Assembly: GCF_008704205.1 (NCBI RefSeq)
Contig: NZ_VXLC01000031.1
Location: 37,981 to 101,980 of the forward strand
From: Nocardia colli
GTDB taxonomy: Bacteria > Actinomycetota > Actinomycetes > Mycobacteriales > Mycobacteriaceae
Reading direction: 5' to 3'
Length of the DNA stretch: 64,000 nt
Made by a program: the position numbers and the translations under genes. Below the pieces are notes generated by a model, which was given only the letters and a program-made list of their open reading frames with translations, had not been told where the DNA came from and did no database searches. Position 1 is the stretch's first letter; the number at the start of each line of letters is the position of its first letter. Shown piece by piece: positions 52,453-61,779 of this stretch.

Positions 52453-53280
52453 ATGACCGATCCCGTAGCCATCGACCTCAACGTAGATGCTGCGCTGGTA
52501 CTGCAGGATATGGTCGGAATCGATGCATACCCTGCGGTATTGGCGGTGCTGCCCAACATCTATCAGTTGGCGGATCGGGATCGGGTACGCGCTGTCGTCC
52601 TGGATGAGCTCGCGACAGCGGGCATCGTCGAAGACGACCGCGTGCACCCGACGGTCGAGCGGTGGCTGCATTGCCTTTATCGTCCGGACGTCGAGCTGGT
52701 TGCCCGGATAGTCGCGCCCGGCCGCGAGGCGGAGCCGCTCGCGATGCTACGGCTTTCTCTCGTCCGGTGCGGCGAGTCGCATGTCATGGCCGTTCGGTGC
52801 GACGACCACATCGTCATCGAGTCGATCTTCCAGCCACCGGGTGCGCTGGACACCGTGACGGCCGCGCTGGCCGCCGCGCTCGGTCCATGGCCCGCACTGG
52901 AATTCGAGCCGATGACCGCGCTGCTCAGCCGATTCGCGCAGGTTCCGGCCGAACGCGAGGAGCGGCGGCAGGCACTGCTCGGGCTCGGCGCGACCGCGTA
53001 TACCGCGGGTGTGCTCAGCCGGGTGCTCGACGAGATCGATCGCCGGGCCGAGGTGCTGATGATCGAACACCGGGACGGCAGTCTCGATGTGCCGGAGTTG
53101 TGCCTCAGCGTGCTGGACACCCGGGAGGGCCGGGTCATCGTGACGCCACGGGTGGCGATGGACGGAGCTGTGTGGTCTACCTACGCACCGGGCGACGACG
53201 CGGTATTGCGCGCGGGTGTCGCGGCGCTGGTGGAACTGCTGCCGGGCGGCAGCTGGTTCGACACCACCCGCACCGAGTGA
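52453..53280 (+). CDS. espG: EspG, PE-PPE chaperone
   Basis: 275 residues from ATG 52453; a coupled GTG at 52384 overlapping the Esx stop would add 23 residues with no conserved features. Beta-rich N-terminus (VRCGESHVMAVRCDDHIVIE), helical middle, and the terminal VALVELLPGGSWFDTTR that I recognise from EspG proteins. EspG binds the tip of the PPE protein in the cytosol and keeps the PE-PPE dimer soluble for its own ESX system. Confidence 0.8.
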   Translation: MTDPVAIDLNVDAALVLQDMVGIDAYPAVLAVLPNIYQLADRDRVRAVVLDELATAGIVEDDRVHPTVERWLHCLYRPDVELVARIVAPGREAEPLAMLRLSLVRCGESHVMAVRCDDHIVIESIFQPPGALDTVTAALAAALGPWPALEFEPMTALLSRFAQVPAEREERRQALLGLGATAYTAGVLSRVLDEIDRRAEVLMIEHRDGSLDVPELCLSVLDTREGRVIVTPRVAMDGAVWSTYAPGDDAVLRAGVAALVELLPGGSWFDTTRTE

Positions 53281-53314
53281 GCGCTGCGGCGTAATTTCCG
53301 AGAGGACAACGAAA

Positions 53315-54802
53315 ATGGAGCGAACCCCGCTTGTCAACGGCCGGCCCCCGGATACGGGCCGCAGCGGCTACGACGCGTATTTCGCGGACCAGGCCGAACC
53401 AGCCGCGGCCGCCGAGACGCCGAGCACCTCGCCGAGCCCAAGTGCGGAGAGCCCCGACTATTTCCGCCTCACCGATGCCGAAGTCACGGTGATCGGATCG
53501 CCGCCGGAAGCACCGCAACGACCCGCGGCACCGCAGCCGCCGGAGCCCGCGATCCGGCCCGAAACAGTGCTGCCGCCACAAACACCGCCGCAGGCGAATT
53601 CGCAGCAGCCCTATGTGGCAGCGCGAGCGGCGGATGTCCGGCCGCCGCAATTCGAGCAGCAGGCAGGATATTCCGAACAACCGGCCGGGTACTACGAGCA
53701 GACCGGATACGACGCCAACGCGGTGATCGCTACCCGCAACGGAGCATGGGGCCCGGCGCCCGCCGACCATCAGGCTGCCGTACCCGATCGCTACCGGCCC
53801 GCGGACCAGGGACCGGTACCCAGGATCGAAGTCCTGCCCGCGACGCTCAACTCGATGGACCTGCTGGCCGACCTGGCCGCGACCCGGCGCGTACAACTGC
53901 GCTCGACCACCGGAGTGCGCGGCGCGTTGAACAAGGTCGGCTTCAATCTCGGTCTCTCACCCGCCGAACAGCGCGCCGAACAGCGACGCGCCCGAATCCG
54001 GCGGCAGCTCACCACGACCTACCAGATCGCCGTGCTGAGCGTAAAGGGCGGCGTCGGCCGGACCACCACCGCCGCCGCACTCGGGTCGACCTTCGCCGAG
54101 CTCCGGCCGGACCGGGTGGCCGCCATCGATGCCAATCCGGACTTCGGTGATCTCGCCACTCGCACCTGCCGGCATCCCTATGGTCTGACCCTTCGCGATC
54201 TGGCGCGCTCGTCGGATGTCGACGCGTTCTCGGCGGTGCAGTCCTACGCCTCGATCAACGACTCCGATCTGGCCGTGCTGGCTTCGCCGTGGACCACCGA
54301 ATCCAACGAGGCGCTCTCCGGCGGGGAGTATATGGCCGCGGCCGAGATCCTGCGCCGCCACTACAACTTGCTGCTCGTCGACTGCGGTACCGGTGTGCTC
54401 GACTCGGTGACCGGAACCGTGTTGCGTACCAGCGATTCCGTGCTCATCGTCACCCCGGCCACGGTCGGCGGGGTGACCGGCGCGGTGGCCACCCTCAACT
54501 GGCTCAACGCGCACGGCCTGTACCACCTGGCCGCACGGTCGATCATCGCGATCGTGCACCAGCGCCCGGACAAACCGCTGGTCGAGGTGGAGACGATCGA
54601 GAATCTGTTCGCCACCGTGCAGCGGCCCACCTGCGTCGTTCCCTACGACCCGCATCTCGCGGAGGGCGGCGAGATCGATCTTCGACTGCTGGACAGCGCG
54701 ACGGGTCTGGCCTTCGAAGACATCGCCGCGGAGCTGTCCGACGCGTTCCCGAGCTATCTGCTCGGCGCCGAGGGCTCGGCTGACCGCGGTGGGTGGCGAT
54801 GA
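53315..54802 (+). CDS. EspI-like ParA/MinD-family ATPase
   Basis: 495 residues. A 200-residue Pro/Gln/Ala-rich disordered N-terminus with several Tyr is followed by a MinD-type ATPase with deviant Walker A VKGGVGRTTTAAAL (about 241-255), Arg in place of the second Lys. DANPDFGDLA and LLLVDCGTGV follow. The design and position before eccD match EspI of ESX-1, an ATP-dependent regulator of secretion. AGAGGAC lies before ATG 53315; the end overlaps eccD by ATGA. Confidence 0.8.
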   Translation: MERTPLVNGRPPDTGRSGYDAYFADQAEPAAAAETPSTSPSPSAESPDYFRLTDAEVTVIGSPPEAPQRPAAPQPPEPAIRPETVLPPQTPPQANSQQPYVAARAADVRPPQFEQQAGYSEQPAGYYEQTGYDANAVIATRNGAWGPAPADHQAAVPDRYRPADQGPVPRIEVLPATLNSMDLLADLAATRRVQLRSTTGVRGALNKVGFNLGLSPAEQRAEQRRARIRRQLTTTYQIAVLSVKGGVGRTTTAAALGSTFAELRPDRVAAIDANPDFGDLATRTCRHPYGLTLRDLARSSDVDAFSAVQSYASINDSDLAVLASPWTTESNEALSGGEYMAAAEILRRHYNLLLVDCGTGVLDSVTGTVLRTSDSVLIVTPATVGGVTGAVATLNWLNAHGLYHLAARSIIAIVHQRPDKPLVEVETIENLFATVQRPTCVVPYDPHLAEGGEIDLRLLDSATGLAFEDIAAELSDAFPSYLLGAEGSADRGGWR

Positions 54803-56316
54803 GCACCGCGGTCGCGTCGCCGGGACAGTCGGCGGAGGTGGCGCGGGCCAGGATCGGGGTCCTGATCGCCGGCTACCAGGTGGACGTGGTGGTGCCGACG
54901 AAATTCACGATCGAGACCTTCATCGACGACTTGCTGGTGGTACTGGCCGAGGCGATCGATGACGCCGAGGTCGATTACGCGCCTCCGGTCGGTCAGTGGA
55001 GCCTGGCCCGTCCCGGCTCGGCGCCGCTGCCCCGTTGGCAGTCGCTGGCCGATCACCACATCGTCGACGGAACCGTGCTCATGCTGTCGGTCGTCGAGTC
55101 GGCGGAGGTGTTCAATCCGATAGTCGAAGACGTCACCGACGCGTTGGCCTTGATCAACGAACGCGAGTTCGCCGAGTACGACGCGCCCACCTCGGCGATC
55201 ACCGGTTTGGTGGCGCTGTTCGCCGGCGCCGTCGTCGCCGCGACACTGCTGGCCTGGTCCTGGACCGATTCCGGATCGCTGCTGTACTGCGGGGTGCCCG
55301 CACTGCTGCTCGGCGCGATCTGCTGGGGTGGCGCGGTGTCGGCCTGGCGCCGGGCATCCGCGCCGCGACTGCACCTCGGCTTGGCACTGTGCTCAGTGCC
55401 TCTGCTCTTCGCCGGCGGTGCGATGCTGGTGCCGCCTGCCGATGGCGTACCCGGCTCGTTCGCCGCGGCCAACTTCGCGGCCGGAGCAGTGGTGGCCGCC
55501 ACGGCCGCGGCCGTCATCATGCGGCTGACCGGGAACGGTATCGCGGTGCTGGTCGCGATCACCACGGGCGGTATCGCCCTTGCGCTGGCGGCGATTCCGT
55601 TGAGCTATACCGATGTGTCGCTGCACCAGGTATGTGGCGGCGTGTTGCTCGCCGGCCTGGTGCTGCTGACGGCCGCGCCTCGGCTCGCGGTGATCATGGC
55701 CCGGATCCAGCCACCCGACCTGCCGGATCCGGGCAGCGAGGTCACCCCGCCGACGCTCACCGACATCTTCGACGCGGAATCCGTTGCCGCGGAACAGGAT
55801 CGCGACCAACCCGGCGCCGCGGACCGGCGCGCGAGGCTCGGCGACACCGGTATCGAGAGCCGCGCCCGGCGCGCGGTGGCCTCGTTGCGCGGGTTGATCT
55901 CGGCGACCGCCGTCCTGCTCGCGGGTGGGTCGGTGATCGCGGCGGCGACCGCGCCCGGCGGCGTGCGCGAGATCCTGGTGGCGGTGGCGGTGGCGGCCGT
56001 CCTGGTCATGCGGGCGCGGTGGTATCCGGATCGGGTTCAATCACTGGCCCTCATCGGCGCGGCGGGCGTGATCGTCGCCGGGCTCGGCGGTGTGCTGATC
56101 GGCGCGTATGACAGTGCGCCCGTCCGATTGATCGTCGTGGCCGCCGTAGTGGGCGCGGCCTGCGTCGGCTGCCTTGCCGCGACGCGTCTGGTCGGCAGGC
56201 GGCTGTCGCCGGTGACGCGACGGCTGATCGATCTGGTCGAGTACGCGCTGATTCTGGTCGTTCCGGTGCTCGCCTGCTGGATCGCCGGGATCTACACCGC
56301 CATGCGGAGCATGTGA
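54799..56316 (+). CDS. eccD: EccD, ESX membrane channel component
   Basis: 505 residues. The N-terminal ubiquitin-like domain (RIGVLIAGYQVDVVVPTKFTIETF, in two blocks, to about residue 105) is followed by about eleven transmembrane helices. This is the EccD layout; EccD dimers form the central membrane vestibule of the ESX complex. ATG 54799 overlaps the EspI-like stop and the end overlaps mycP. No truncation. Confidence 0.93.
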   Translation: MSTAVASPGQSAEVARARIGVLIAGYQVDVVVPTKFTIETFIDDLLVVLAEAIDDAEVDYAPPVGQWSLARPGSAPLPRWQSLADHHIVDGTVLMLSVVESAEVFNPIVEDVTDALALINEREFAEYDAPTSAITGLVALFAGAVVAATLLAWSWTDSGSLLYCGVPALLLGAICWGGAVSAWRRASAPRLHLGLALCSVPLLFAGGAMLVPPADGVPGSFAAANFAAGAVVAATAAAVIMRLTGNGIAVLVAITTGGIALALAAIPLSYTDVSLHQVCGGVLLAGLVLLTAAPRLAVIMARIQPPDLPDPGSEVTPPTLTDIFDAESVAAEQDRDQPGAADRRARLGDTGIESRARRAVASLRGLISATAVLLAGGSVIAAATAPGGVREILVAVAVAAVLVMRARWYPDRVQSLALIGAAGVIVAGLGGVLIGAYDSAPVRLIVVAAVVGAACVGCLAATRLVGRRLSPVTRRLIDLVEYALILVVPVLACWIAGIYTAMRSM

Positions 56317-57677
56317 TGGTGCGCGCCCGCATCGTCGCGGTGGTGTGCGCCGCAACGGTTCTCGGCATCGGTGCGGTGCCGGCGGGCGCGGTCGAGCCAC
56401 CCCGGATCGTCGCCGGTCCCGCCCCGGCGGATAGCCCGCCGGGCCCGGAGACGCCGACCAAACAGAACAAGGGGTGCCTGGCCTCCGGCGTGCTGCCCGG
56501 CTCCGACCTGGCCCGGACACCACCTGCCGAGATCGCGCTGGATCTGCCGCAGGCCCGTTCGCTCAGTCGCGGCGCCGGGGTGACCGTGGCGGTGCTGGAC
56601 ACGGGGGTGGCCCCCAATTCCCGGCTGCCGAATCTTCGTGCCGGTGGCGATTATGTGGTCGCCGGGGGAGACGGCCTGTCCGATTGCGACGCGCACGGCA
56701 CGCTGATCGCCGGAATCATCGGCGGTAGCGCGGATCCGGCGGATGGTTTCAGCGGAGTCGCCCCGGACGCACAGCTGATCTCCATCCGGGTGCAGTCGGG
56801 CGCGTTCACCGCCGATCAACCGATAGCCGATGCCGCCCAACAGCTTTCGGCCGACGTCAGGATACTGGCGCGCGCGATCACGCATGCCGCCGAGCTCGGC
56901 GCGGGGATCATTACGATCGCCTTGCCGATCTGCGTGCCCGCCGAACTCGGCATCGACCAGGCGCCGCTCGCCGCGGCACTCGGCTACGCGGTGTATGGCC
57001 GGGGCGCGCTGGTCGTCGCCGGCGCCGGAAATAGCAACGGCCGAGGATGCGCACAGAATCCGGGCGCCGATCCGACGCAACCGCTCGACGACCGGAATTG
57101 GACCAACGTCAAGACGATCTCGGCACCCGCTTGGTTCGCACCCGCGGTGCTGGCCGTCGGATCGACCACCGCCACCGGAGTGCCGATGCCGGATTCGCTG
57201 GCCGGACCATGGGTGTCGATCGCCGCTCCCGGCACCGGCATCGAATCGCTCGGGCCGGGCGGCGGCGGCCTGATCAACGGTGTCGGCGAGCCGGACAAGC
57301 TCGTCCCGGTCGGCGGCGCCTCGTTCGCCGCCGCCTACGCGAGTGGCGTTGCCGCGCTGCTGCGTTCGCGTTTCCCGAACGAGACGCCGGCCGAGATCAC
57401 CGCGCGCCTGCAAGCAGGTGCGCACGCTCCGGCCCGCGGCATCGATAACACAGTGGGCGCGGGTCTGATCGATCCGATGAACGCACTGAGCTATCGCACG
57501 CCGCCCGCGCCAACGGCCGGTACGCGCGCCGACCGCCCGGAAGTTCTGCGGATGCCATCACCGTCGCGTGCGCGCGATTCCAGGCCGGCTACAGCGGCCA
57601 TCGGCGTCGGCCTCGGCGCGGTGCTGCTCGGCCTCGGCGCGATGTCGATGGGCCGCGTATTCCGGGAGCGCCGGTGA
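56316..57677 (+). CDS. mycP: MycP, mycosin serine protease of the ESX system
   Basis: 453 residues. Signal peptide (1-25), subtilisin fold with catalytic Asp95 (VAVLDTGV), His127 (AHGTLIAGI) and Ser about 336 (GGASFAAAYASG), and a C-terminal transmembrane helix (AIGVGLGAVLLGLGAMSMG). Mycosins cap the periplasmic side of the ESX pore and process some substrates. All catalytic residues present. Start overlaps eccD by TGATG; end overlaps eccE. Confidence 0.94.
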   Translation: MVRARIVAVVCAATVLGIGAVPAGAVEPPRIVAGPAPADSPPGPETPTKQNKGCLASGVLPGSDLARTPPAEIALDLPQARSLSRGAGVTVAVLDTGVAPNSRLPNLRAGGDYVVAGGDGLSDCDAHGTLIAGIIGGSADPADGFSGVAPDAQLISIRVQSGAFTADQPIADAAQQLSADVRILARAITHAAELGAGIITIALPICVPAELGIDQAPLAAALGYAVYGRGALVVAGAGNSNGRGCAQNPGADPTQPLDDRNWTNVKTISAPAWFAPAVLAVGSTTATGVPMPDSLAGPWVSIAAPGTGIESLGPGGGGLINGVGEPDKLVPVGGASFAAAYASGVAALLRSRFPNETPAEITARLQAGAHAPARGIDNTVGAGLIDPMNALSYRTPPAPTAGTRADRPEVLRMPSPSRARDSRPATAAIGVGLGAVLLGLGAMSMGRVFRERR

Positions 57678-59377
57678 AGAAGCCGGACATTCGGCTCGGC
57701 TTCGACCGCGGTCCACTGGCCGCGGTGGTGCTAGTCGGCAGCCTGATCTCGGCCGGAACATCGGCACGACTGCCGTGGTGGGTCGGCCCGCTGGTTTCCG
57801 CCGCACTGATCGTCGCGGTGACCGTCGAGGTGAACGGGCGGACCGCATGGCGCTGGACCCTCGACTGGACCCGCTACCGATCCGGGCACGCGGCCCGCGC
57901 CGGCGCGCGAGCCGAAGCGCTACCCGAGGCCGCGGAGATCCGGGTCCCCGCAGGTGAGTGCGGTGTTCGGGCGATCGGATCGACACTGGTCGCGATGATC
58001 CAGCTGACTCCCAACCTGGACCTGCCGACGGTGATCGCCGACAACGTCATCTATACCGAGGACACGGTGTCGGTGGCCGCATTGCTTCCGCTGCTCGACC
58101 ACTACGGCATCGCGGTCGATATCGACATCGTCACCACCGGCCAGCGAACCCGCCCGAGCGGCAACTACAGCATGCTCTACGACCAGATCGTGGGCCGGCA
58201 CGCGATCGTCGGCAGCCGGGTGACCTGGTTGGTGGTGCGGCTGGATCAAGAGCGCAACCTGGCCGCGTTGGCGCGCCGCGGGCCGTGCGCGGTCTCGGCG
58301 CCTGCCGCGTTGGCGACGGCAGCGCATCGGATCGCCGGTCGGCTCCGCGAACGAGGGATCCTCGCCTACCCGTTGCCGCCCGCCGCGATGCGTGACGCGG
58401 TCCGGCTGCTGCACGAGGGCGTCGAGCTGGCCGATCTCGCGGAGAAGTGGGAGTGTCTCGAATCCTCGGCGCCGGGACGGTGCGTGACCACCTATGCGGT
58501 GGACTGGTCGCTGATCGGGGACAACGGGCTCGCCGACTGCTGGGCGTCGAGCCGCGGTCACACCACCCTGGTGGTGAGCTTGAGCCGGCGCGGACCCAGC
58601 GCCCTGGTCCGTTACGTCGGTCCGGCCGGGCAGCCGCGACCCCGGTATCTGCGGCCGTTGAACGGGCGGCAGTCGGCGGCGCTGCTGACCTCGCTGAGCG
58701 CGGGAGAACCGGTCTCGGTGTTCGCCGGGCACCGGCCGCGTGGCCGGGCGGGCACCGATCGACTGCTCGCCGATCTGCTGATCCCGATCGGCCCGAACGG
58801 CCAGATCCTCGGCTCGCTGGCCAGTCAGCCCCGGCATGCGCTCGCGCTGCCGCTGTTCGACCCGGCCCGCTACAACCCGCGCCGGCGGACCGTCGAGGTA
58901 TGTGCGAAGTTGCCCGTCGCACAACAGATCCTGTTGCGGGCGATGGCGGTCGGCGCGGAGGTGGAAATCCATACGATACGGCCGAACAGCTGGCGAACGC
59001 TGGTCGCCGCGGTCGGCGACACGCGCTCGTTGCGGCTGGTGTCCGATCATCCATCGATCGATCCGTCGGTGGCCACGGTCGCCGTGTTCGACCATGTCTC
59101 GCCGCAGGTCTCGACCGCCCAGACCACCGTCATCATCAGCGACCCGGGCGGGCCGCACAGCGGTTCGGTAGACCTGGTGATCGATCAGGTGAGCGCGACG
59201 GCGGTCGATATCAATATGCCCATGCGTACGGTGCGGGTGGACCTGATCGAGCCGCGTGGGGAGAGCCGTTATTTCGACGCGCCGGCCGATCCGCCGGTCG
59301 TACCTGCCCCGATCAATGTCTACGCGACGACGCCGCACCGTAATGGTCGGTCCTTCAACACCCAGGTGGAGCGGTAA
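57674..59377 (+). CDS. eccE: EccE, ESX membrane component
   Basis: 567 residues from GTG 57674. Two N-terminal transmembrane helices (about 17-58) are followed by a cytoplasmic domain. It stands directly after mycP, the conserved order. EccE sits at the outside of the ESX hexamer and stabilises it. Recognised from topology, the WRWTLDWTRYRSG block after the helices, and position. Longer than some homologues (about 460) through a C-terminal extension. The final TAATG overlaps the regulator gene. Confidence 0.85.
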   Translation: MKKPDIRLGFDRGPLAAVVLVGSLISAGTSARLPWWVGPLVSAALIVAVTVEVNGRTAWRWTLDWTRYRSGHAARAGARAEALPEAAEIRVPAGECGVRAIGSTLVAMIQLTPNLDLPTVIADNVIYTEDTVSVAALLPLLDHYGIAVDIDIVTTGQRTRPSGNYSMLYDQIVGRHAIVGSRVTWLVVRLDQERNLAALARRGPCAVSAPAALATAAHRIAGRLRERGILAYPLPPAAMRDAVRLLHEGVELADLAEKWECLESSAPGRCVTTYAVDWSLIGDNGLADCWASSRGHTTLVVSLSRRGPSALVRYVGPAGQPRPRYLRPLNGRQSAALLTSLSAGEPVSVFAGHRPRGRAGTDRLLADLLIPIGPNGQILGSLASQPRHALALPLFDPARYNPRRRTVEVCAKLPVAQQILLRAMAVGAEVEIHTIRPNSWRTLVAAVGDTRSLRLVSDHPSIDPSVATVAVFDHVSPQVSTAQTTVIISDPGGPHSGSVDLVIDQVSATAVDINMPMRTVRVDLIEPRGESRYFDAPADPPVVPAPINVYATTPHRNGRSFNTQVER

Positions 59378-59712
59378 TGTCTATTGGTGTGGTAGCGGAA
59401 TCTCAGAGTAACGAGGTTATTGAACAGGACACTGCGGAAGGCCTGAGCCCCAAGCAGGCCGCGGCGGCGACCTTCTCCAGAAAACTGTCGGCCCTGATCG
59501 CCGAGTCGATCGTCTCCACCGGAGAAGGGGCGACGCGATCACTGACGCTCTACTCGCTCGCGCGACATCTGGAATTGGCGTATCCGGACGTGCCGGTATC
59601 CCAGTCCGGACTGTACCGGCTCATTCACGGTGATGCGATTCCGCGGCTCGACTTGATCATCGCGCTGGCTCGGGTATTCGACGTTCCGACGGAATACTTC
59701 GTCACCGACTAG
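59377..59712 (+). CDS. EspR-like small HTH regulator at the end of the ESX operon
   Basis: 111 residues, ATG 59377 overlapping the eccE stop. FSRKLSALIAESI, an internal LYSLARHLE, VSQSGLYRLIHGDAIPRLD (helix-turn-helix) and ALARVFDVPTEYFVTD give an XRE-type domain of the layout of EspR, where FAARLNRLF, MSAPYLSQLRSG and ALANFFRIKAAYFTDD correspond. EspR is a nucleoid-associated activator of ESX-1 genes in mycobacteria. Coupling to the ESX operon suggests autoregulation. It is a candidate for binding the TTCCCA palindrome. Confidence 0.75.
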   Translation: MSIGVVAESQSNEVIEQDTAEGLSPKQAAAATFSRKLSALIAESIVSTGEGATRSLTLYSLARHLELAYPDVPVSQSGLYRLIHGDAIPRLDLIIALARVFDVPTEYFVTD

Positions 59713-59778
59713 GCCTACCGGCCGCTCGGACGGCACCGGAATTCAGCTCGAGCGGCCGGACTTTGCTGGGCTACTAGC

Positions 59779-59806
59779 CGGATCATCCCTGCGTGGCGGG
59801 GCGCTG
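59779..59806 (+). repeat. Solitary I-E-like repeat downstream of the ESX locus
   Basis: CGGATCATCCCTGCGTGG then CGGGGCGCTG, with a CCCTGC/GCGGGG stem. The first ten bases are identical to the unit at 3027 of the array beside cas6e. It lies alone in the 277-bp gap 59713-59989. That gap otherwise shows one isolated TTCCCA (59844) without a matching right half, and no gene. Confidence 0.5.
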
Positions 59807-59989
59807 CCGACGCACGTTCGCCGGCTGCTCGAGCTGTCGAGAATTCCCACACCAATATATGCGGACCGGCGCAGGCGGTCTTCCCAGCGGCGGGCAGTTG
59901 TCCTCGATAGCCTGCTGTGCGACTTGTAACCTTCTCCGGCAAGGGGGAGTGGGGCTGATTCTCTACTCGGTCAAGGAATTCGAGCTGAT

Positions 59990-61018
59990 ATGCGTCCGAA
60001 AACAGGATTGCGCAGTCTATTGTTCGCTGTGTTCTTCCGGCCTGCTGCGCTTGCCCTGGTGGCGGTATATACCGCGTTGCCCGGCCCGCTCTTGGCGGAC
60101 TTTCCGGCGTCTTCCATAGTCTCTGTGCGCAATCACGATGCGCAGCACCTCACCTTAGCCGTACATTCCGGATCCATGAACATGGACATACCGGTCGATG
60201 TTCAGCTTGCCGCCGACGCCAGTGTGCCGCGGCCGGCCCTCTACTTACTGCTCGGCGCGGCCGCCGGTACCGATGGGGCCACGTGGTCGAGCAGGACCGA
60301 TGCGCTCGAGTTCCTGGCCGACAAAAACGTCAACGTCGTGACCCCGCTGGGTGGGCGCGCCAGCTATTACGCGGATTGGGAGGTCGACGACAGCCGTTTC
60401 GGCAGGCAACGCTGGAAGACGTTCCTGACCGAGGAATTGCCGCCACTGCTGGACAATTTCCTGAAAACCAACGGCCGCAACGCGATAGCCGGGTATTCGA
60501 TGTCGGCGACATCGGCGCTGTCGCTGGCCGCGACGACGCACGGCCGCTATTCCAGCGTGGCCGCCTACAGCGGATGTGCGCAGATCAGTGATCCGATCGG
60601 GCAAGAGTTCCTCCGCCTCACCCTGTCGGTCGAGCAGCAGCGAATGGCCGATATCGAAGAGATGTACGGCCCGGTCGGTGGTCCCCGCTGGGCGGAGAAC
60701 GATCCATATGTGCAGGCCGAGGGGCTGCGCGGAAAATCGATCTACATCTCGAACGGCAGCGGGCTGCCCGGGGATTTCGATCAGCTCGGCGGGCAGTACA
60801 CACTCCCCGGTCCGATCGGTTTCGCCAATCAGGTCCTCGTCGGTGGAGTGATCGAGTCCGCGGCGAACTACTGCGCGCACAACATGCAAGCACGATTGGC
60901 CCAGCTCGCCATCCCCGCGCGCTACAACTTCACCCCGCAGGGCACGCATTCGTGGGGTTATTGGCAAGAGGCGTTGAAGGATTCGTGGCCGATCCTGGCA
61001 GCGCCGTTAGGGCTGTGA
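59990..61018 (+). CDS. Mycolyltransferase/esterase of the antigen 85 family
   Basis: 342 residues. N-terminal signal peptide (about 1-35, basic then hydrophobic, ending in a small-residue cleavage region). Alpha/beta-hydrolase with nucleophile Ser170 in AIAGYSMSATSAL and the terminal His in GTHSWGYWQEAL, which is the mycolyltransferase ending. It should transfer mycolic acids to trehalose or arabinogalactan in the cell wall, so the organism makes a mycomembrane. ATG 59990 has AAGGA about 12 nt before it. Outside the dyad regulon as far as visible. Confidence 0.88.
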   Translation: MRPKTGLRSLLFAVFFRPAALALVAVYTALPGPLLADFPASSIVSVRNHDAQHLTLAVHSGSMNMDIPVDVQLAADASVPRPALYLLLGAAAGTDGATWSSRTDALEFLADKNVNVVTPLGGRASYYADWEVDDSRFGRQRWKTFLTEELPPLLDNFLKTNGRNAIAGYSMSATSALSLAATTHGRYSSVAAYSGCAQISDPIGQEFLRLTLSVEQQRMADIEEMYGPVGGPRWAENDPYVQAEGLRGKSIYISNGSGLPGDFDQLGGQYTLPGPIGFANQVLVGGVIESAANYCAHNMQARLAQLAIPARYNFTPQGTHSWGYWQEALKDSWPILAAPLGL

Positions 61019-61022
61019 ATCG

Positions 61023-61763
61023 ATGGGCGTGCTGTTACTCGTACCGCTCGGCTTCGTGTGCGGCGTGGTGGCCTCCACGGCGGGGTCGCCATCGCTGTTC
61101 TCGTTTCCGCTGCTGCTGGCAGCCGGATACCCGGCGGTGGCGGCGAATGTCACCAATACCGTCGGGATGGTGATGCCGACGACTCTCGGCGGGAGTCTCG
61201 GATATCGCGACAGACTACGGGAGGAGGGCCGCAGCGCTTGGGAACTGGCCTTGGCCGGCGGTCTCGGCGGCGGCCTCGGCGGTGGATTGCTGCTGCTGCT
61301 CGGCGAGCGGGTGTTCGAGGCCGTTATCCCGTCCCTGCTGATCGGGGCGGCGGTACTGGTCCTGGTGGGACCGTGGATAGTCCGGCGCGCGGCGCGGAGC
61401 GCGGAATCGGTGGATCGCCCGCGTATCGCTGTCGTCGTGACCTTTGTGCTCGGGATCTACGGCGGATACTTCGGAGCCGGTGTCGGCCCGCTGCTGGTTT
61501 CGAGCTACGTCATCACGTTCACCGGCGGCATCCAACGGTCCAACGCGCTGAAGGTCCTGGTCGTACTAGCGGTAAACATCACCGCGACAATGCTTTTCGC
61601 GCTGTTCGGGCCGGTGGATTGGCTTGCTGTCGCAGCACTCGGGGTGGCCGGCGTGGCCGGCGGTTATGTCGGGGCGCGTACCGCACGACGGATGCCCGAC
61701 TCGCTGCTGCGCGCCGCGGTGGCAACCAGTGCGGCGATTGCCGCATCCCTGCAGATCCGATAG
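61023..61763 (+). CDS. TauE/SafE-family membrane permease
   Basis: 246 residues, about eight transmembrane helices in two related halves. VASTAGSPSLFSFPLLLAAG with ANVTNTVGMVMPTTLGGSLGY at the start, and IYGGYFGAGVGPLLV in the second half, are the repeated motifs of the TauE/SafE (sulfite/organosulfonate exporter) family. Substrate unknown. It begins 4 nt after the mycolyltransferase stop, so the two may be one unit. Intact. Confidence 0.85.
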   Translation: MGVLLLVPLGFVCGVVASTAGSPSLFSFPLLLAAGYPAVAANVTNTVGMVMPTTLGGSLGYRDRLREEGRSAWELALAGGLGGGLGGGLLLLLGERVFEAVIPSLLIGAAVLVLVGPWIVRRAARSAESVDRPRIAVVVTFVLGIYGGYFGAGVGPLLVSSYVITFTGGIQRSNALKVLVVLAVNITATMLFALFGPVDWLAVAALGVAGVAGGYVGARTARRMPDSLLRAAVATSAAIAASLQIR

Positions 61764-61779
61764 GCCATCGGCGCCGCAA

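Noticed and set aside
59844..59860. TTCCCA upstream of the mycolyltransferase gene
   Set aside because: The right half (AATATA) does not match and no -10 lies at the right distance; not counted among regulon sites.
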